From assembly GCF_000242455.2 (NCBI RefSeq), contig NC_019892.1, forward strand, positions 9,310,744-9,374,743: a DNA stretch of 64,000 nucleotides, given 5' to 3'. The notes under the pieces were generated by a model that was given only the letters and a program-made list of their open reading frames with translations, was not told where the DNA came from and did not search any database. Positions 26,701-34,382 of this stretch are shown here, in pieces (position 1 is the stretch's first letter; each line of letters opens with the position of its first letter). The DNA is from Singulisphaera acidiphila DSM 18658. GTDB lineage: Bacteria; Planctomycetota; Planctomycetia; Isosphaerales; Isosphaeraceae. The translations under genes and the position numbers were made by a program.

Positions 26701-27864
26701 AAGCGACGCCCCCAGCCTTCGGACAGCGTGTTCGGTATCCACCACATCATCGATCGACGATGGTCGCACAAGCTGGGTTGGGTCCCATTGTCTGAGTTCC
26801 CGAAGTTGGTCGAACGCCTGCTCCCATTCGCCCGTCAACGAATACAATTCCGCGACCCGCTGCGGGGTGTAGTGCCGCTCGATGAAGCCGCGAATCAAGT
26901 CCCCGGAGGTCAGCAACCAATCCGAGCCGTCGCGGTGCTCTCGGACGGCAATGCCCGCCAATTCCAACAGGCTCGGATCCTTCCCGACGGCCTTCACTTG
27001 TCCGTTCCGTTTGAGTTCCAGAAGGGCGGGCCAAAGATCAGGGGCTCGGCTGATCAAACGGGTGACGTAGCGAAAATAGTGATTCCAGGGTATGTGCTCG
27101 ATCTTCGGAGCGACGGCCAGCATTTTTAATTTGAGCTGTGGCTTCTCCCGCCCTTCCTGGGAAGCCCACCGATCGAAGAGCGACCATATCAAGCAGCGGA
27201 GGAAATAGATCCGTCCCCCCGTCTGCTGGTAGAGAGTCTTGATGATCGTCGACCGATTATCCGTCATCTCAAATCTGAGATAGTCCAGGTATTTCTCAGC
27301 AAATTCGGTGAACTTCAATAGATCGAAGCGCTGGAGCACATAGACTCGATCGGGAATGATCCGAGGATTGTCCCCAAGAAGTAGCTCCGGGCCGTGAGCT
27401 TCGGTGGTAAGCAGGATCCCTGGCTTTCGGTTAACCGGACCGGCCAATGCGCCGAGCTGGCCCAGGAATTTCTCCACCTCCACCCGGGGCAATGCATCTA
27501 CATTAGCCGCCATAAATACGATTTTTTTATCTTCATGGCATTTATTTAATTTTTCGAATTCCGCAAGTGCCGCTTCGGCGGTCGTGCAGGTTGGGCGGAC
27601 ATCACCGAGAAACGGATCAGCGAGTCCGGCTTGAAGTTCCCCCCCCGTCGGAGGCGACTCGAGGAACGTGGCGACCACGACCTGATCCTGCTTCATCGCC
27701 TCGGTCTCAGAGAATTCGTGGAGTACCCGAGACAGCACGAACCGCTTGCCAACGTAGCGCGGACCGATCAGAACCACGGTCAGGCCAGCGCCCAATTCCA
27801 TCGCGATCCGCTTGAAAAATGAGTCACCTATTTCCTTGTCATAAATAAATTCTAGAGCGGACAT
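23797..27864 (-). CDS. AAA-like ATPase fused to GAF/PAS and histidine kinase (1355 aa)
   Basis: Domains in order: an AAA/STAND-like P-loop domain (residues 1 to about 360) with Walker A GPRYVGKR at 34-41, where Arg replaces the usual Ser/Thr, and a degenerate Walker B near 115-124 (IVFMAANVDA); a helical linker; a GAF-like region at about 560-730; a PAS-like segment at about 735-800 (QQQPILILDGKDRPVFTNR); a second GAF at about 900-1065; a dimerisation-like helix with candidate phosphoacceptor H1089 (MMIHNILKPL); and a canonical HATPase_c at 1240-1355 (N1251, DNGCGI, GLGMGLCNVRLKAQAHGG). No membrane segment. It probably couples nucleotide-dependent sensing or oligomerisation to phosphorelay onto the regulator encoded 84 bases downstream. 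The canonical HExxxP box is absent, so autophosphorylation is not assured. Confidence 0.88.
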   Translation of the reverse strand: MSALEFIYDKEIGDSFFKRIAMELGAGLTVVLIGPRYVGKRFVLSRVLHEFSETEAMKQDQVVVATFLESPPTGGELQAGLADPFLGDVRPTCTTAEAALAEFEKLNKCHEDKKIVFMAANVDALPRVEVEKFLGQLGALAGPVNRKPGILLTTEAHGPELLLGDNPRIIPDRVYVLQRFDLLKFTEFAEKYLDYLRFEMTDNRSTIIKTLYQQTGGRIYFLRCLIWSLFDRWASQEGREKPQLKLKMLAVAPKIEHIPWNHYFRYVTRLISRAPDLWPALLELKRNGQVKAVGKDPSLLELAGIAVREHRDGSDWLLTSGDLIRGFIERHYTPQRVAELYSLTGEWEQAFDQLRELRQWDPTQLVRPSSIDDVVDTEHAVRRLGASLHQLISLDQLSAQGTEAIRSRFKEGCHLLLGYGEVSFWVRDRRRGPWRRLVPRHGPVDRRVSSVSDLDVAEGEPTTDPSFYESILNGLPEPSEEGPANYQTLDTYLGAAAQIDAPHSDLLSAVVIRAAGGGNQPLMSKARQEILEVLLKDFLQAHHDAKNIARILRRSKVRHQLSQIVMEVLKLLGSEVQRLDQTLGIVAKQLRDRPFEYKRVLISLVDPAEKAIVGAYEASDDPHQTMRRLTKYPLNDADASMHARAIRDRKSIREPDLAHAPNVHRPTIRETGAKAGAVVPLLIFLSGDPDQPTPLGTLWCERADELAPSLEEVEELEEFGKKLAVVLMQSKRVQLLQSALDQQQQPILILDGKDRPVFTNRLSAKMMDDPITPGWRHHHIDGPNPLDGQSGRFIEGLRTSVFQTKERGRRQVRHLDITGERPGDQSRVKEWVSLLTDVIRYCPEIPAHVAQPGENGHSIWKWELGTVCEVQRLSILYRIFDSLKRLHCNIEDETNPREPGQATKQIVENVGILLTNVLGHSRALLYQLDHANRQVMDLRMIYPGLSESLERFSRFRKIELEDDQRWHSIDAKEPVALSMDPDRVDGEEYFTEYGLRVKNLVRPAIREFLAEVKERSWIDFPLMAGDRPWGMIVVDCDPQYLPEDFEFLKVFTMLISSLLEGIQLQDDRFNALFIAQYENTMNSQLMMIHNILKPLGDYLEPLLSEYARASQSHQGKPAIEGSERSPAGQVPGESREIDRWQSAVRNYYEVHKLYLDRLASSLRKRTKLKIESVDLVGLVLKVLRKKARELEQGGGLEWVLERKSLTGLSVSQEHHWSVIAASSMEVESPEAMTAELDAMEMGIILEELVDNAQHNRADERPLKLRVRLSEHPNWPTSRIHLEVADNGCGIQPEDREMLFEPLFTHRADKTQGLGMGLCNVRLKAQAHGGEIVALESEPRSGATFRLNLPRFHVVR

Positions 27865-27898
27865 TTCCCCTCACCCCCGATTGAAATGCCTTGCGTTT

Positions 27899-28483
27899 CT
27901 AGGATGGCAGACCCGGCGGGTCGTGTTCGTCGAAACCGGTCTCATCCCAGGCATCGAACAGGGCCTGTTCGCATGCCTTGAGGTGTTCTCGGGCCGTCCC
28001 CGCCCAGTGACGCGAGAGGCCGTCGAGTTGAATGTTCAGGGAGTCGAGCGTGACCTCTCCGCCATCGTCGCCGCCGTCGTGCCGGAAGGCGACCAGACCT
28101 GAGAGGGGTTCGGGCTCGAACAAATCGGCGAAGGTGAGACGCAGGTAGAAGAGTGCCTCGCCTCGCACCAACCCCAGCGCCGACGCCAGGCGGCCCCAGG
28201 CCCCTGCCGAGGCAAGACTTGTGGGGACCTGGAGGTCAAGCCCCGCCCAGCCGAGGACGGAGTCGAGCAAGCCGGGTGAGTCGACGGTACCCGCCAAACT
28301 CCGTAGCAACGCGGGGAGCCCGAGCAATGGGAGCCCCAGGCGATGTTTGGCCTGACGAAGTTTCTGGATCCCCACCCACGCCTGGGCCAACTCCTCGCAT
28401 CGTCGCTGAAATCGCTCCGATGGGGGGCGATGCGCCCGAAGTAGCTCACCGACCCACCCGCTGGATTCTTGCGGAAAATCCAT
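27899..28483 (-). CDS. Unknown 194-aa protein in the sigma/ATPase-kinase operon
   Basis: A 194-residue acidic, Leu-rich, mainly helical protein without signal peptide or membrane helix. Distinctive parts are HRLGLPLLGLPALLRSL, LVRGEALFYLRLTFADLFEP and the acidic tail ETGFDEHDPPGLPS. No domain recognised. It lies 20 bases after the sigma-factor gene and 34 bases before the ATPase-kinase gene, all on the minus strand, so it is very likely co-expressed. By position it could be an anti-sigma or an adaptor for the ATPase, but it has no membrane anchor or zinc motif typical of anti-sigma factors. Confidence 0.7.
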   Translation of the reverse strand: MDFPQESSGWVGELLRAHRPPSERFQRRCEELAQAWVGIQKLRQAKHRLGLPLLGLPALLRSLAGTVDSPGLLDSVLGWAGLDLQVPTSLASAGAWGRLASALGLVRGEALFYLRLTFADLFEPEPLSGLVAFRHDGGDDGGEVTLDSLNIQLDGLSRHWAGTAREHLKACEQALFDAWDETGFDEHDPPGLPS

Positions 28484-28503
28484 TGGCCTCCCCTCCCACT
28501 CGT

Positions 28504-29145
28504 TTACTCATAAGGCACTGCCGGTCCGTCCGCGCAGCCCAGAGATCGACGAGCGAACCCTTCGCTCCACTCCCGGACAGCGGGATCAGCCCCGAGCACA
28601 CGTTTCAGGCGTTCTAACGCACGCTGATGGCGCTTTCGAAGATTCGGCTCGGACATTCCAAGGCGCGTCGCCAGGTCGAGGAATGGCACCTTGGGCTCTC
28701 CGATTCGCGCCCAGACAATCTCCCTGTCGATCTCGGAAAGCTGTTCCAGCGCACGTTCGATCACTCTCTTAAACCTTGACTCCGGCTCGGATAGTGACTC
28801 CTCAGGAAACGCCAAAAGGCTGGCCTGTACCTCAGGGTCCATGGAGAGCGCATGAGCCATCTCCCGCGTGCGTGCTCGCTTGGAATCGATGAACGTGTTC
28901 CGCGCCACGGCGTGAACCCATCGAGCCAGCCCATTCTCTTTCCCTGCCGAGTAGAGGTGAATCTTCATGGCGGCTCGGCTCAAACTCGAGACCGATAGCT
29001 CTTCCGCCTCAGCCTCGCTGCTCCCCATCAAAAGGAACATCCGATAGAGACGGACGCCAAAAAGTCGCATGAATTCCGCGAACGCGTCGCCATCGCCGCG
29101 CTTCATCCGTTCCGCCAGACCGTCGTATTCCTCGTTGTTCATCAT
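28504..29145 (-). CDS. ECF-type RNA polymerase sigma factor
   Basis: A 213-residue sigma-70 family protein. Region 2 spans about residues 8-85 (GDAFAEFMRLFGVRLYRMFL, ENGLARWVHAVARNTFIDSKR) and region 4 about 130-190 (LEQLSEIDREIVWARI, PFLDLATRLGMSEPNLRKRHQRALERLKRVLG). There is no region 3 and no extra C-terminal ECF domain, only a short tail. It is the first gene of the five-gene minus-strand operon and is therefore probably autoregulated, controlling the downstream ATPase-kinase, regulator and protease. No obvious transmembrane anti-sigma gene is next to it. Confidence 0.88.
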   Translation of the reverse strand: MMNNEEYDGLAERMKRGDGDAFAEFMRLFGVRLYRMFLLMGSSEAEAEELSVSSLSRAAMKIHLYSAGKENGLARWVHAVARNTFIDSKRARTREMAHALSMDPEVQASLLAFPEESLSEPESRFKRVIERALEQLSEIDREIVWARIGEPKVPFLDLATRLGMSEPNLRKRHQRALERLKRVLGADPAVREWSEGFARRSLGCADGPAVPYE

Positions 29146-29395
29146 GCCCGAGCACGCGAGGGCTGCTTTTCCGTGTCTCCTCTACTCAACGCAGCCGCGT
29201 GACAAATTAAATTCGAATCGCAAACAGGCCGTTCAAGGGGTTCGCCTAAGCGGTTAGACGGTCTCGACTTTTGCATGACGTTGCCCAATAATTGAAGCTG
29301 ACTCTCGGTGAACCATGGGGATGGCCGCAATTCTTCATTGCTTCTTTTTTATGGGGGGGGATATTGTCGTGCGGTCCGACGTTCCCTCCTGTAGG

Positions 29396-29914
29396 ATGCC
29401 AATCGATCAACCCACGAGGTCGGGCTTTCACGTCATATTTACAGCGATTCTCAGCATAGAAACGTTGCTTGGTTTTGTGGGCTGCACCGACGCCGGCGAG
29501 CGAGTTAACGACCGTCAGACAACTTCGCGGCCCACAACCCGCGCCTCGAGTTCGCCAACAACGACCGCCGCTCAGGTTCCCCCGTCGCGATCCAAACTCG
29601 CTTCTTTGCCCCCAAGCTCAGAGAAAGGGAGGAATGCCGTGGGTCAACAGCTCTCGAAGCGATTGGGACCGTCCGCCAAGAAGATCGCGATGCGGTCGAG
29701 GGGGGATGAACGAGTTTCCACCCTCATCCAGGTCGCACCGACCATGGACCGTCTCGTCTTTCAGCGCGACGTCAGTGCCCACGGCGGAGATGTCAGTTCG
29801 TGGATGCCGGAGGCCAACATTGTGACCGTTGAGATTAGCGCTCGGCATCTCTCGGAACTGGCCGACCTCGACGGTGTCGTGCTCGTCGAGGCAGGCCAGA
29901 AATACCAGAGATGA
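29396..29914 (+). CDS. Lipoprotein with a free-standing subtilisin-prodomain-like (I9-like) C-terminus
   Basis: About 172 residues from the ATG giving MPIDQPTRSGFHVI; earlier in-frame ATGs exist. The hydrophobic stretch FTAILSIETLLGFVGC ends in a lipobox-like Cys, then a Ser/Thr/Pro-rich linker (about 40-85). The last 65 residues (STLIQVAP..., SSWMPEANIVTVEISARHL, LADLDGVVLVEAGQ) have the shape of a subtilase propeptide/inhibitor I9 domain: central VTVEI strand, then L-x-x-L-x-x-x-x-x-V-x-x-V. The gene converges on a subtilase whose own N-terminal region contains a similar pattern (NIYSVNVPVNRLRDLAATEG). An inhibitor or chaperone role acting in trans is inference. Confidence 0.62.
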   Translation: MPIDQPTRSGFHVIFTAILSIETLLGFVGCTDAGERVNDRQTTSRPTTRASSSPTTTAAQVPPSRSKLASLPPSSEKGRNAVGQQLSKRLGPSAKKIAMRSRGDERVSTLIQVAPTMDRLVFQRDVSAHGGDVSSWMPEANIVTVEISARHLSELADLDGVVLVEAGQKYQR

Positions 29915-29937
29915 GACCGACGAAAAGGGTCGAGCCC

Positions 29938-31908
29938 TTACGGCACGAGCTTCAGGGCTTCGTCGGCATCAATCAAGCCGAACCCGAAAGCCGGGTCGAA
30001 CCCTGGCCCACCGGCCCCAGGATGGGGCCGAGCCGCGGAAACCAGAATCTTCGAGACTTGCGCGGCCGTGAGTCGTTTCTCCTTGGCAAATAAAAGCGCG
30101 GCAATCCCGGCGACGTGCGGCGCGGCCATGCTTGTGCCGCTCATGCTCACGCGGATCGGATAGAGAGTTCCTGGAGGCGCCGGGGCGGGGACGGCCTGTC
30201 CCCCCCGGGAATTCGACGAATGGATGTCGGTTCCCGGCGCCGCGACCTCGGGTTTAGGCCGGCCGTCGCGCGTCAGACCACGACTGCTCGAAGCACTGAT
30301 GCCTACTGGCGCGGTGTGGCGATAGTTGGCCACCGCAATCACTCGCCGCGTGGTCGCGGGCGTTCCCAGCGTCATCGTCGGATCAAAGTCCGCTCCTTCG
30401 AAGATCGATTGATCGGCGAAGTTGTTCAGCGGATCGCGGACATCACGCTCGATCCAGGCATCAAACCGCCCGTCGCGAACCTCCAGAGCGCGAATCTCAA
30501 CTTTCCAGAGACCGGACTGGATCGTCCCCGGGCCTGTTGCGCCGGGGCTCATCTCGATGTAAACTCGCGCGTCGCCGTTCATGATCGTGAACCGTTCCGA
30601 CTCGATAAAAACGCGAGTCCCGCCGGGCAGAAGGTGGTCCACAGGCGGGCCGTCGGGAACGGCGAAAGGCGTGGGGTTGCCGGCAGGGTCGATCACTCGG
30701 ACCTCAAACCGGTCGCGTGAGGAGTACCAAATTTCCATCTCGTTGGGCGTCCGATCGAGGCCGGGGGCCGTCGGACCGGAGGGGAGGGGGATTGGTCCGC
30801 CGACTCGCCAACCGAGTGTCCGGGTGGCGCCGGCCGCCAGTGTCCCTGAGGCATGGGGGCGCCAGACATGCTCGTTCCCCGCAGCCACCACGAACGCACG
30901 CCCCGGTTCTTCCAAGAGCCGATCGATGGCACGTTCGACGATGCTTTCGCCATCGTGACTGCCACCGTTTTGGCCAAGGCTCATGTTAATGACGCAAGGC
31001 AGCCCCGCCTCCTGAGCCTTCCGGAAGATGTAAGCGATCGCCTCGGCAACGTGCACGGAATCGGTGAACGAGGTCTGCTGGTCGTTGGCGGCGGGCTGGA
31101 CAAAGATAATCGACGCTTCCGGCGCCATCCCTATGTAGCGGTTCGTCGGAAAGACGGAATCTCCCGACTGCCCATTCCCAACGGCGATCCCCATCACGTG
31201 CGTCCCGTGATCGGAGACCCCTGGCCGATGCCGCACCGGAATTCCGGAACTCGACGTGACCCCGTTGGTAAAGTCGATATCATTCGCTCCATACTCAACC
31301 CCATGTGAGAATCCGGCAGGAGGCCGTTCATTCCCAACGGGGGTGAGAGATTGGTCCCAGAGGAATTTGATCCGCGTTCCCTGGTTGGAATCTCGAAAAT
31401 CCTCGAGCGAAAAATCGCAGCCGAAATCCACGATCCCTACAAGAACTTCATTCCCCTTAATGCCAGGACCGGCCGGCGGATCGGCATGCACCACGTCAGT
31501 GCGCGTCTCCATTCGCGAACTGTCGAGATTCTGTCCGGTAGGATGCCCTGCCGAGATGAACTGGACCCCCTCGGTGGCCGCGAGGTCACGAAGGCGATTG
31601 ACCGGTACGTTAACGGAATAGATGTTCTCTACGATCTTGGACCAGGCCAGCCCGGCCATCGGGGCGGGGATCTGGTCCCGAACCAACTTGACCAAAACTC
31701 TCTTAAACAACTTCTGTGGATCAGGGACTTGGCTCGCTTGCAGATCTTCATCCGTCGTCACAAACGAATTCCGCACGTCGGCCCGAAGGCGTGTGCTCGC
31801 CTGCCGATCGAGGTCGTGAACCAGCCGACGGAGACGCGGGTCGAGCGCCTTACGACCTGATGAACTCGATCCGCCCGAAGGCGAATGTGACGGATTCAGC
31901 GCGGCCAT
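29938..31908 (-). CDS. S8 family serine protease (subtilase)
   Basis: A 656-residue subtilase with the full catalytic triad: D161 in VGIVDFGCDFS, H234 in SDHGTHVMGIAVGNG and S593 in MSGTSMAAPHVAGIAALL. The oxyanion Asn lies in CVINMSLGQNGGS/VVAAGNEHVW. An N-terminal region (about 65-125) resembles a prodomain. Between His and Ser there is an insertion of about 180 residues with beta-rich character (IPLPSGPTAPGLDRTPNEME to IERDVRDPLNN). No signal peptide is seen at the chosen start, which is unusual for a subtilase with a prodomain: the protein may stay inside the cell or leave by another route. It converges on the prodomain-like lipoprotein with 23 bases between stops. Confidence 0.93.
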   Translation of the reverse strand: MAALNPSHSPSGGSSSSGRKALDPRLRRLVHDLDRQASTRLRADVRNSFVTTDEDLQASQVPDPQKLFKRVLVKLVRDQIPAPMAGLAWSKIVENIYSVNVPVNRLRDLAATEGVQFISAGHPTGQNLDSSRMETRTDVVHADPPAGPGIKGNEVLVGIVDFGCDFSLEDFRDSNQGTRIKFLWDQSLTPVGNERPPAGFSHGVEYGANDIDFTNGVTSSSGIPVRHRPGVSDHGTHVMGIAVGNGQSGDSVFPTNRYIGMAPEASIIFVQPAANDQQTSFTDSVHVAEAIAYIFRKAQEAGLPCVINMSLGQNGGSHDGESIVERAIDRLLEEPGRAFVVAAGNEHVWRPHASGTLAAGATRTLGWRVGGPIPLPSGPTAPGLDRTPNEMEIWYSSRDRFEVRVIDPAGNPTPFAVPDGPPVDHLLPGGTRVFIESERFTIMNGDARVYIEMSPGATGPGTIQSGLWKVEIRALEVRDGRFDAWIERDVRDPLNNFADQSIFEGADFDPTMTLGTPATTRRVIAVANYRHTAPVGISASSSRGLTRDGRPKPEVAAPGTDIHSSNSRGGQAVPAPAPPGTLYPIRVSMSGTSMAAPHVAGIAALLFAKEKRLTAAQVSKILVSAARPHPGAGGPGFDPAFGFGLIDADEALKLVP

Positions 31909-32435
31909 GGTTGCACCTCAATTGCGGTGTTGACGAGGACGCCAAAGCGTACAAAAACCCACTGTGAGCCCAAGGAAGAAGCTGGCAGCGAGATGACCGC
32001 AGAACGATCGCCAGCGCATGCCAGGTGGTTCGGCCACCCAGCATCGCCCGGACTGTTCAGCGGGTCGCCTGTTTGCGTTTTGATTCGGCCATGGCGTGGC
32101 CGATCAACCGATCAATTTAACACGTCAATGATCTGCGGTCACGTCCCCAGATTCCCACTTTTTTGGGTGAGGATAAGATTTCCTCAGGGGCTGAGTGACT
32201 CGTAATGCATGAGCACGAAGGGTAGCAGACGCACGTGCGACGCGATCGAATTGGTGATGGCGGCGTCGACCCACGCGTCTCGAATCCCATTGGGCGTGGG
32301 TCGACGAACGGCCCTCGCCAGATGGAGGGCATCATTGGGGTGAGCGGCTGGAGATCGCCCACCCGGCAGGAATGTCAATGAGCGGCGTGGGGACATGCCG
32401 CAAGAACCCCAACGAGCCGCTCCACGGATCGCGGG
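31909..32435. other. Intergenic region between pyruvate kinase and subtilase genes
   Basis: Both neighbours are on the minus strand, so this holds the 3' end of the pyruvate kinase transcript and the promoter of the subtilase. I found no convincing reading frame, hairpin or repeat in it. Confidence 0.4.
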
Positions 32436-33914
32436 CTATTCCACTTCGCGAACGAGCAAGGCGTTGTGGGTTGGGTTGCCGGGCATCGTTCCTGAGACCA
32501 GGACGACACGGTCTCCCGGGGCGATGAGGGCGCGGGCACGGGCCCACGCCAGGGCGTGATCGAGCGCGTGCTCGGCGTTGCTGATCTCGGGGTCGTGAAT
32601 TGGGGTCACCCCCCAGTAGAGGGCCATGGCGCGGGCGGTCTCGGGGTCGTCGGCCAGGGCGAGCGTGCGGGTGGGGTGCCGCTGCTTGGAGAGCGCCAGG
32701 GCCGTGCGGCCCGAGTGGGTCGCCACGACCAGGAGCGCGGCCCCCACGCGCCGACTGAGGACGCTGGCCGCCTCAACGACCCCTTCGGTGATCGGCGAGA
32801 CCCAGCCGCCTCGACCAGGCGCCGGGCTCGGCGCCAGGAGCGAGGGGGCCATTCCTCCCGCATTCGCGCCGCCGAAAAGGAGCGACTCGGCTTCGGCCGC
32901 GATCCGGCTCATCGCCGAGACCGCCTCGACTGGGTATTTGCCGACGGCCGACTCGCCCGAGAGCATCACAGCGTCGGTGCCGTCGAGCACGGCGTTGAAG
33001 ACGTCGCTCGCCTCCGCGCGGGTCGGGCGGCTCGACTGTTCCATGCTGTTGAGCATCTGGGTCGCCGTGATCACAGGGACCCGGGCCCGGTTGCAGGCGG
33101 CGATCACCTGCTTCTGGATCGCGGGCACCCGGGCCACGTCGATCTCGACGCCGAGGTCGCCGCGAGCAACCATCACCGCGTCGGACTCGGCGATGATCGC
33201 GTCCAAGTCCTCGAGCGCTTGCGGCTTCTCGATCTTGGAGACGATCCGCGCCCGGCTCCCTCGGCGCTGAAGCTCCTCGCGGAGCGCCACGACGTCGGAC
33301 GCCCGTCGCACGAACGAGAGGCCGACGTACTCGACCTCGCTCCGCGCCGTCCATTCCAGGTCGCGCAGATCCTTCTCGGTCAAGGCGCTGAGATTCAGCG
33401 CCGCGCCCGGCAGGTTCACCCCCTGGTGCGACCGGAGCAGGCCCGGCAGAGTCACCTTGAGCCGCGCCCCGTTCTCATCGCTGGCAATGACGACCATCGC
33501 CACGGTGCCGTCGGCGAACAAGACCAGGTCCGCCGGCTTCAAGTCGCGAGCCAGGTCGCGATAGGTGCAGGTGAGCTGGTGGGGGTTGTCGGCGGTCCGT
33601 TCGACGACCAAAGTGAACTCATCGCCCAGGCGGCAATCGACCGCGTCGCCCGGAATCGCCCCCAGACGAATCTTCGGTCCACCCAGGTCTTGCAGGACCG
33701 CCAGCCGTCGTCCCGTCTCGTCGCCGACAGCACGGACGTCCGCAAGCGCCTCGGTGTGATCGGCGTGCGTCCCGTGCGAGAAGTTGAGCCGGAAGACGTC
33801 CACGCCCGCCTCGACGAGTTGGCGGATCATGGCCCTCCCTCGCGTCGCCGGACCTAGCGTCGCCACGATCTTGGTCCGCACCTTGCCCAGCGGTTCGAGA
33901 AACGGAGTCGACAT
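32436..33914 (-). CDS. pyk: Pyruvate kinase
   Basis: A 492-residue glycolytic enzyme that transfers phosphate from phosphoenolpyruvate to ADP. Motifs: RTKIVATLGPATR at the start, VFRLNFSHGTHADH, LQDLGGPKIRLG, the active-site region RIVSKIEKPQALEDLDAIIAESDAVMVARGDLGVE, KQVIAACNRARVPVITATQMLNSM, RAEASDVFNAVLDGTDAVMLSGESAVGKYPVEAV, and the C-terminal allosteric domain (ALLVVATHSGRTALALSKQRH, VLVSGTMPG). Length and order match the bacterial enzyme. It is a housekeeping gene in a region otherwise rich in accessory genes. Confidence 0.97.
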   Translation of the reverse strand: MSTPFLEPLGKVRTKIVATLGPATRGRAMIRQLVEAGVDVFRLNFSHGTHADHTEALADVRAVGDETGRRLAVLQDLGGPKIRLGAIPGDAVDCRLGDEFTLVVERTADNPHQLTCTYRDLARDLKPADLVLFADGTVAMVVIASDENGARLKVTLPGLLRSHQGVNLPGAALNLSALTEKDLRDLEWTARSEVEYVGLSFVRRASDVVALREELQRRGSRARIVSKIEKPQALEDLDAIIAESDAVMVARGDLGVEIDVARVPAIQKQVIAACNRARVPVITATQMLNSMEQSSRPTRAEASDVFNAVLDGTDAVMLSGESAVGKYPVEAVSAMSRIAAEAESLLFGGANAGGMAPSLLAPSPAPGRGGWVSPITEGVVEAASVLSRRVGAALLVVATHSGRTALALSKQRHPTRTLALADDPETARAMALYWGVTPIHDPEISNAEHALDHALAWARARALIAPGDRVVLVSGTMPGNPTHNALLVREVE

Positions 33915-34382
33915 GATGGGGTTGATCCTTAATTTTCCCGTTGTCCGGGAAATCGCAGCGATGCGATGGTCCTATTCCATAAGAAGAGAGGCGAAGGCCA
34001 CGGTAGTCTACCGCCCCGACGGCCCTTGAGGGAATCGTGTCGGCCGGGGGAAGCTCGCAGGAAAATACTTCCCAGTTCCCCGAATTTCCCAAAAAAGCCC
34101 AAATTTTCAGCCCCAAGATCCGATGATCTTCTCAAGAGGACTGAAGAAAACGGTGTTGCCCGCCTCTCCACGCCACCGCCCTGCCAACCACCCGAAACTC
34201 AAGCTGACCAAGACCTTGCGACCTTTGAATTGACGGGTCGGCTTAACGATCGGATAATAACGAATGGGATGGAAGCTGTGGGGGTCTCCGGCGGGACAAG
34301 GTCCACCGATCGTGCTTCTTGATCTCGCGAATGACCGGATCGTCGCGTTCCAGCCGTCGGCTCGACCGGGGACTCCTCACCG
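33915..34382. other. Divergent intergenic region upstream of pyruvate kinase
   Basis: Separates minus-strand pyruvate kinase from a plus-strand gene. A short inverted element (AATTTTCCCGTTGTCCGGGAAA) lies just before the pyruvate kinase start. No gene recognised. Confidence 0.4.

Noticed and set aside
32117..32435. Short minus-strand frames between pyruvate kinase and subtilase
   Set aside because: No family resemblance, no start signal, and composition does not separate them from chance frames.
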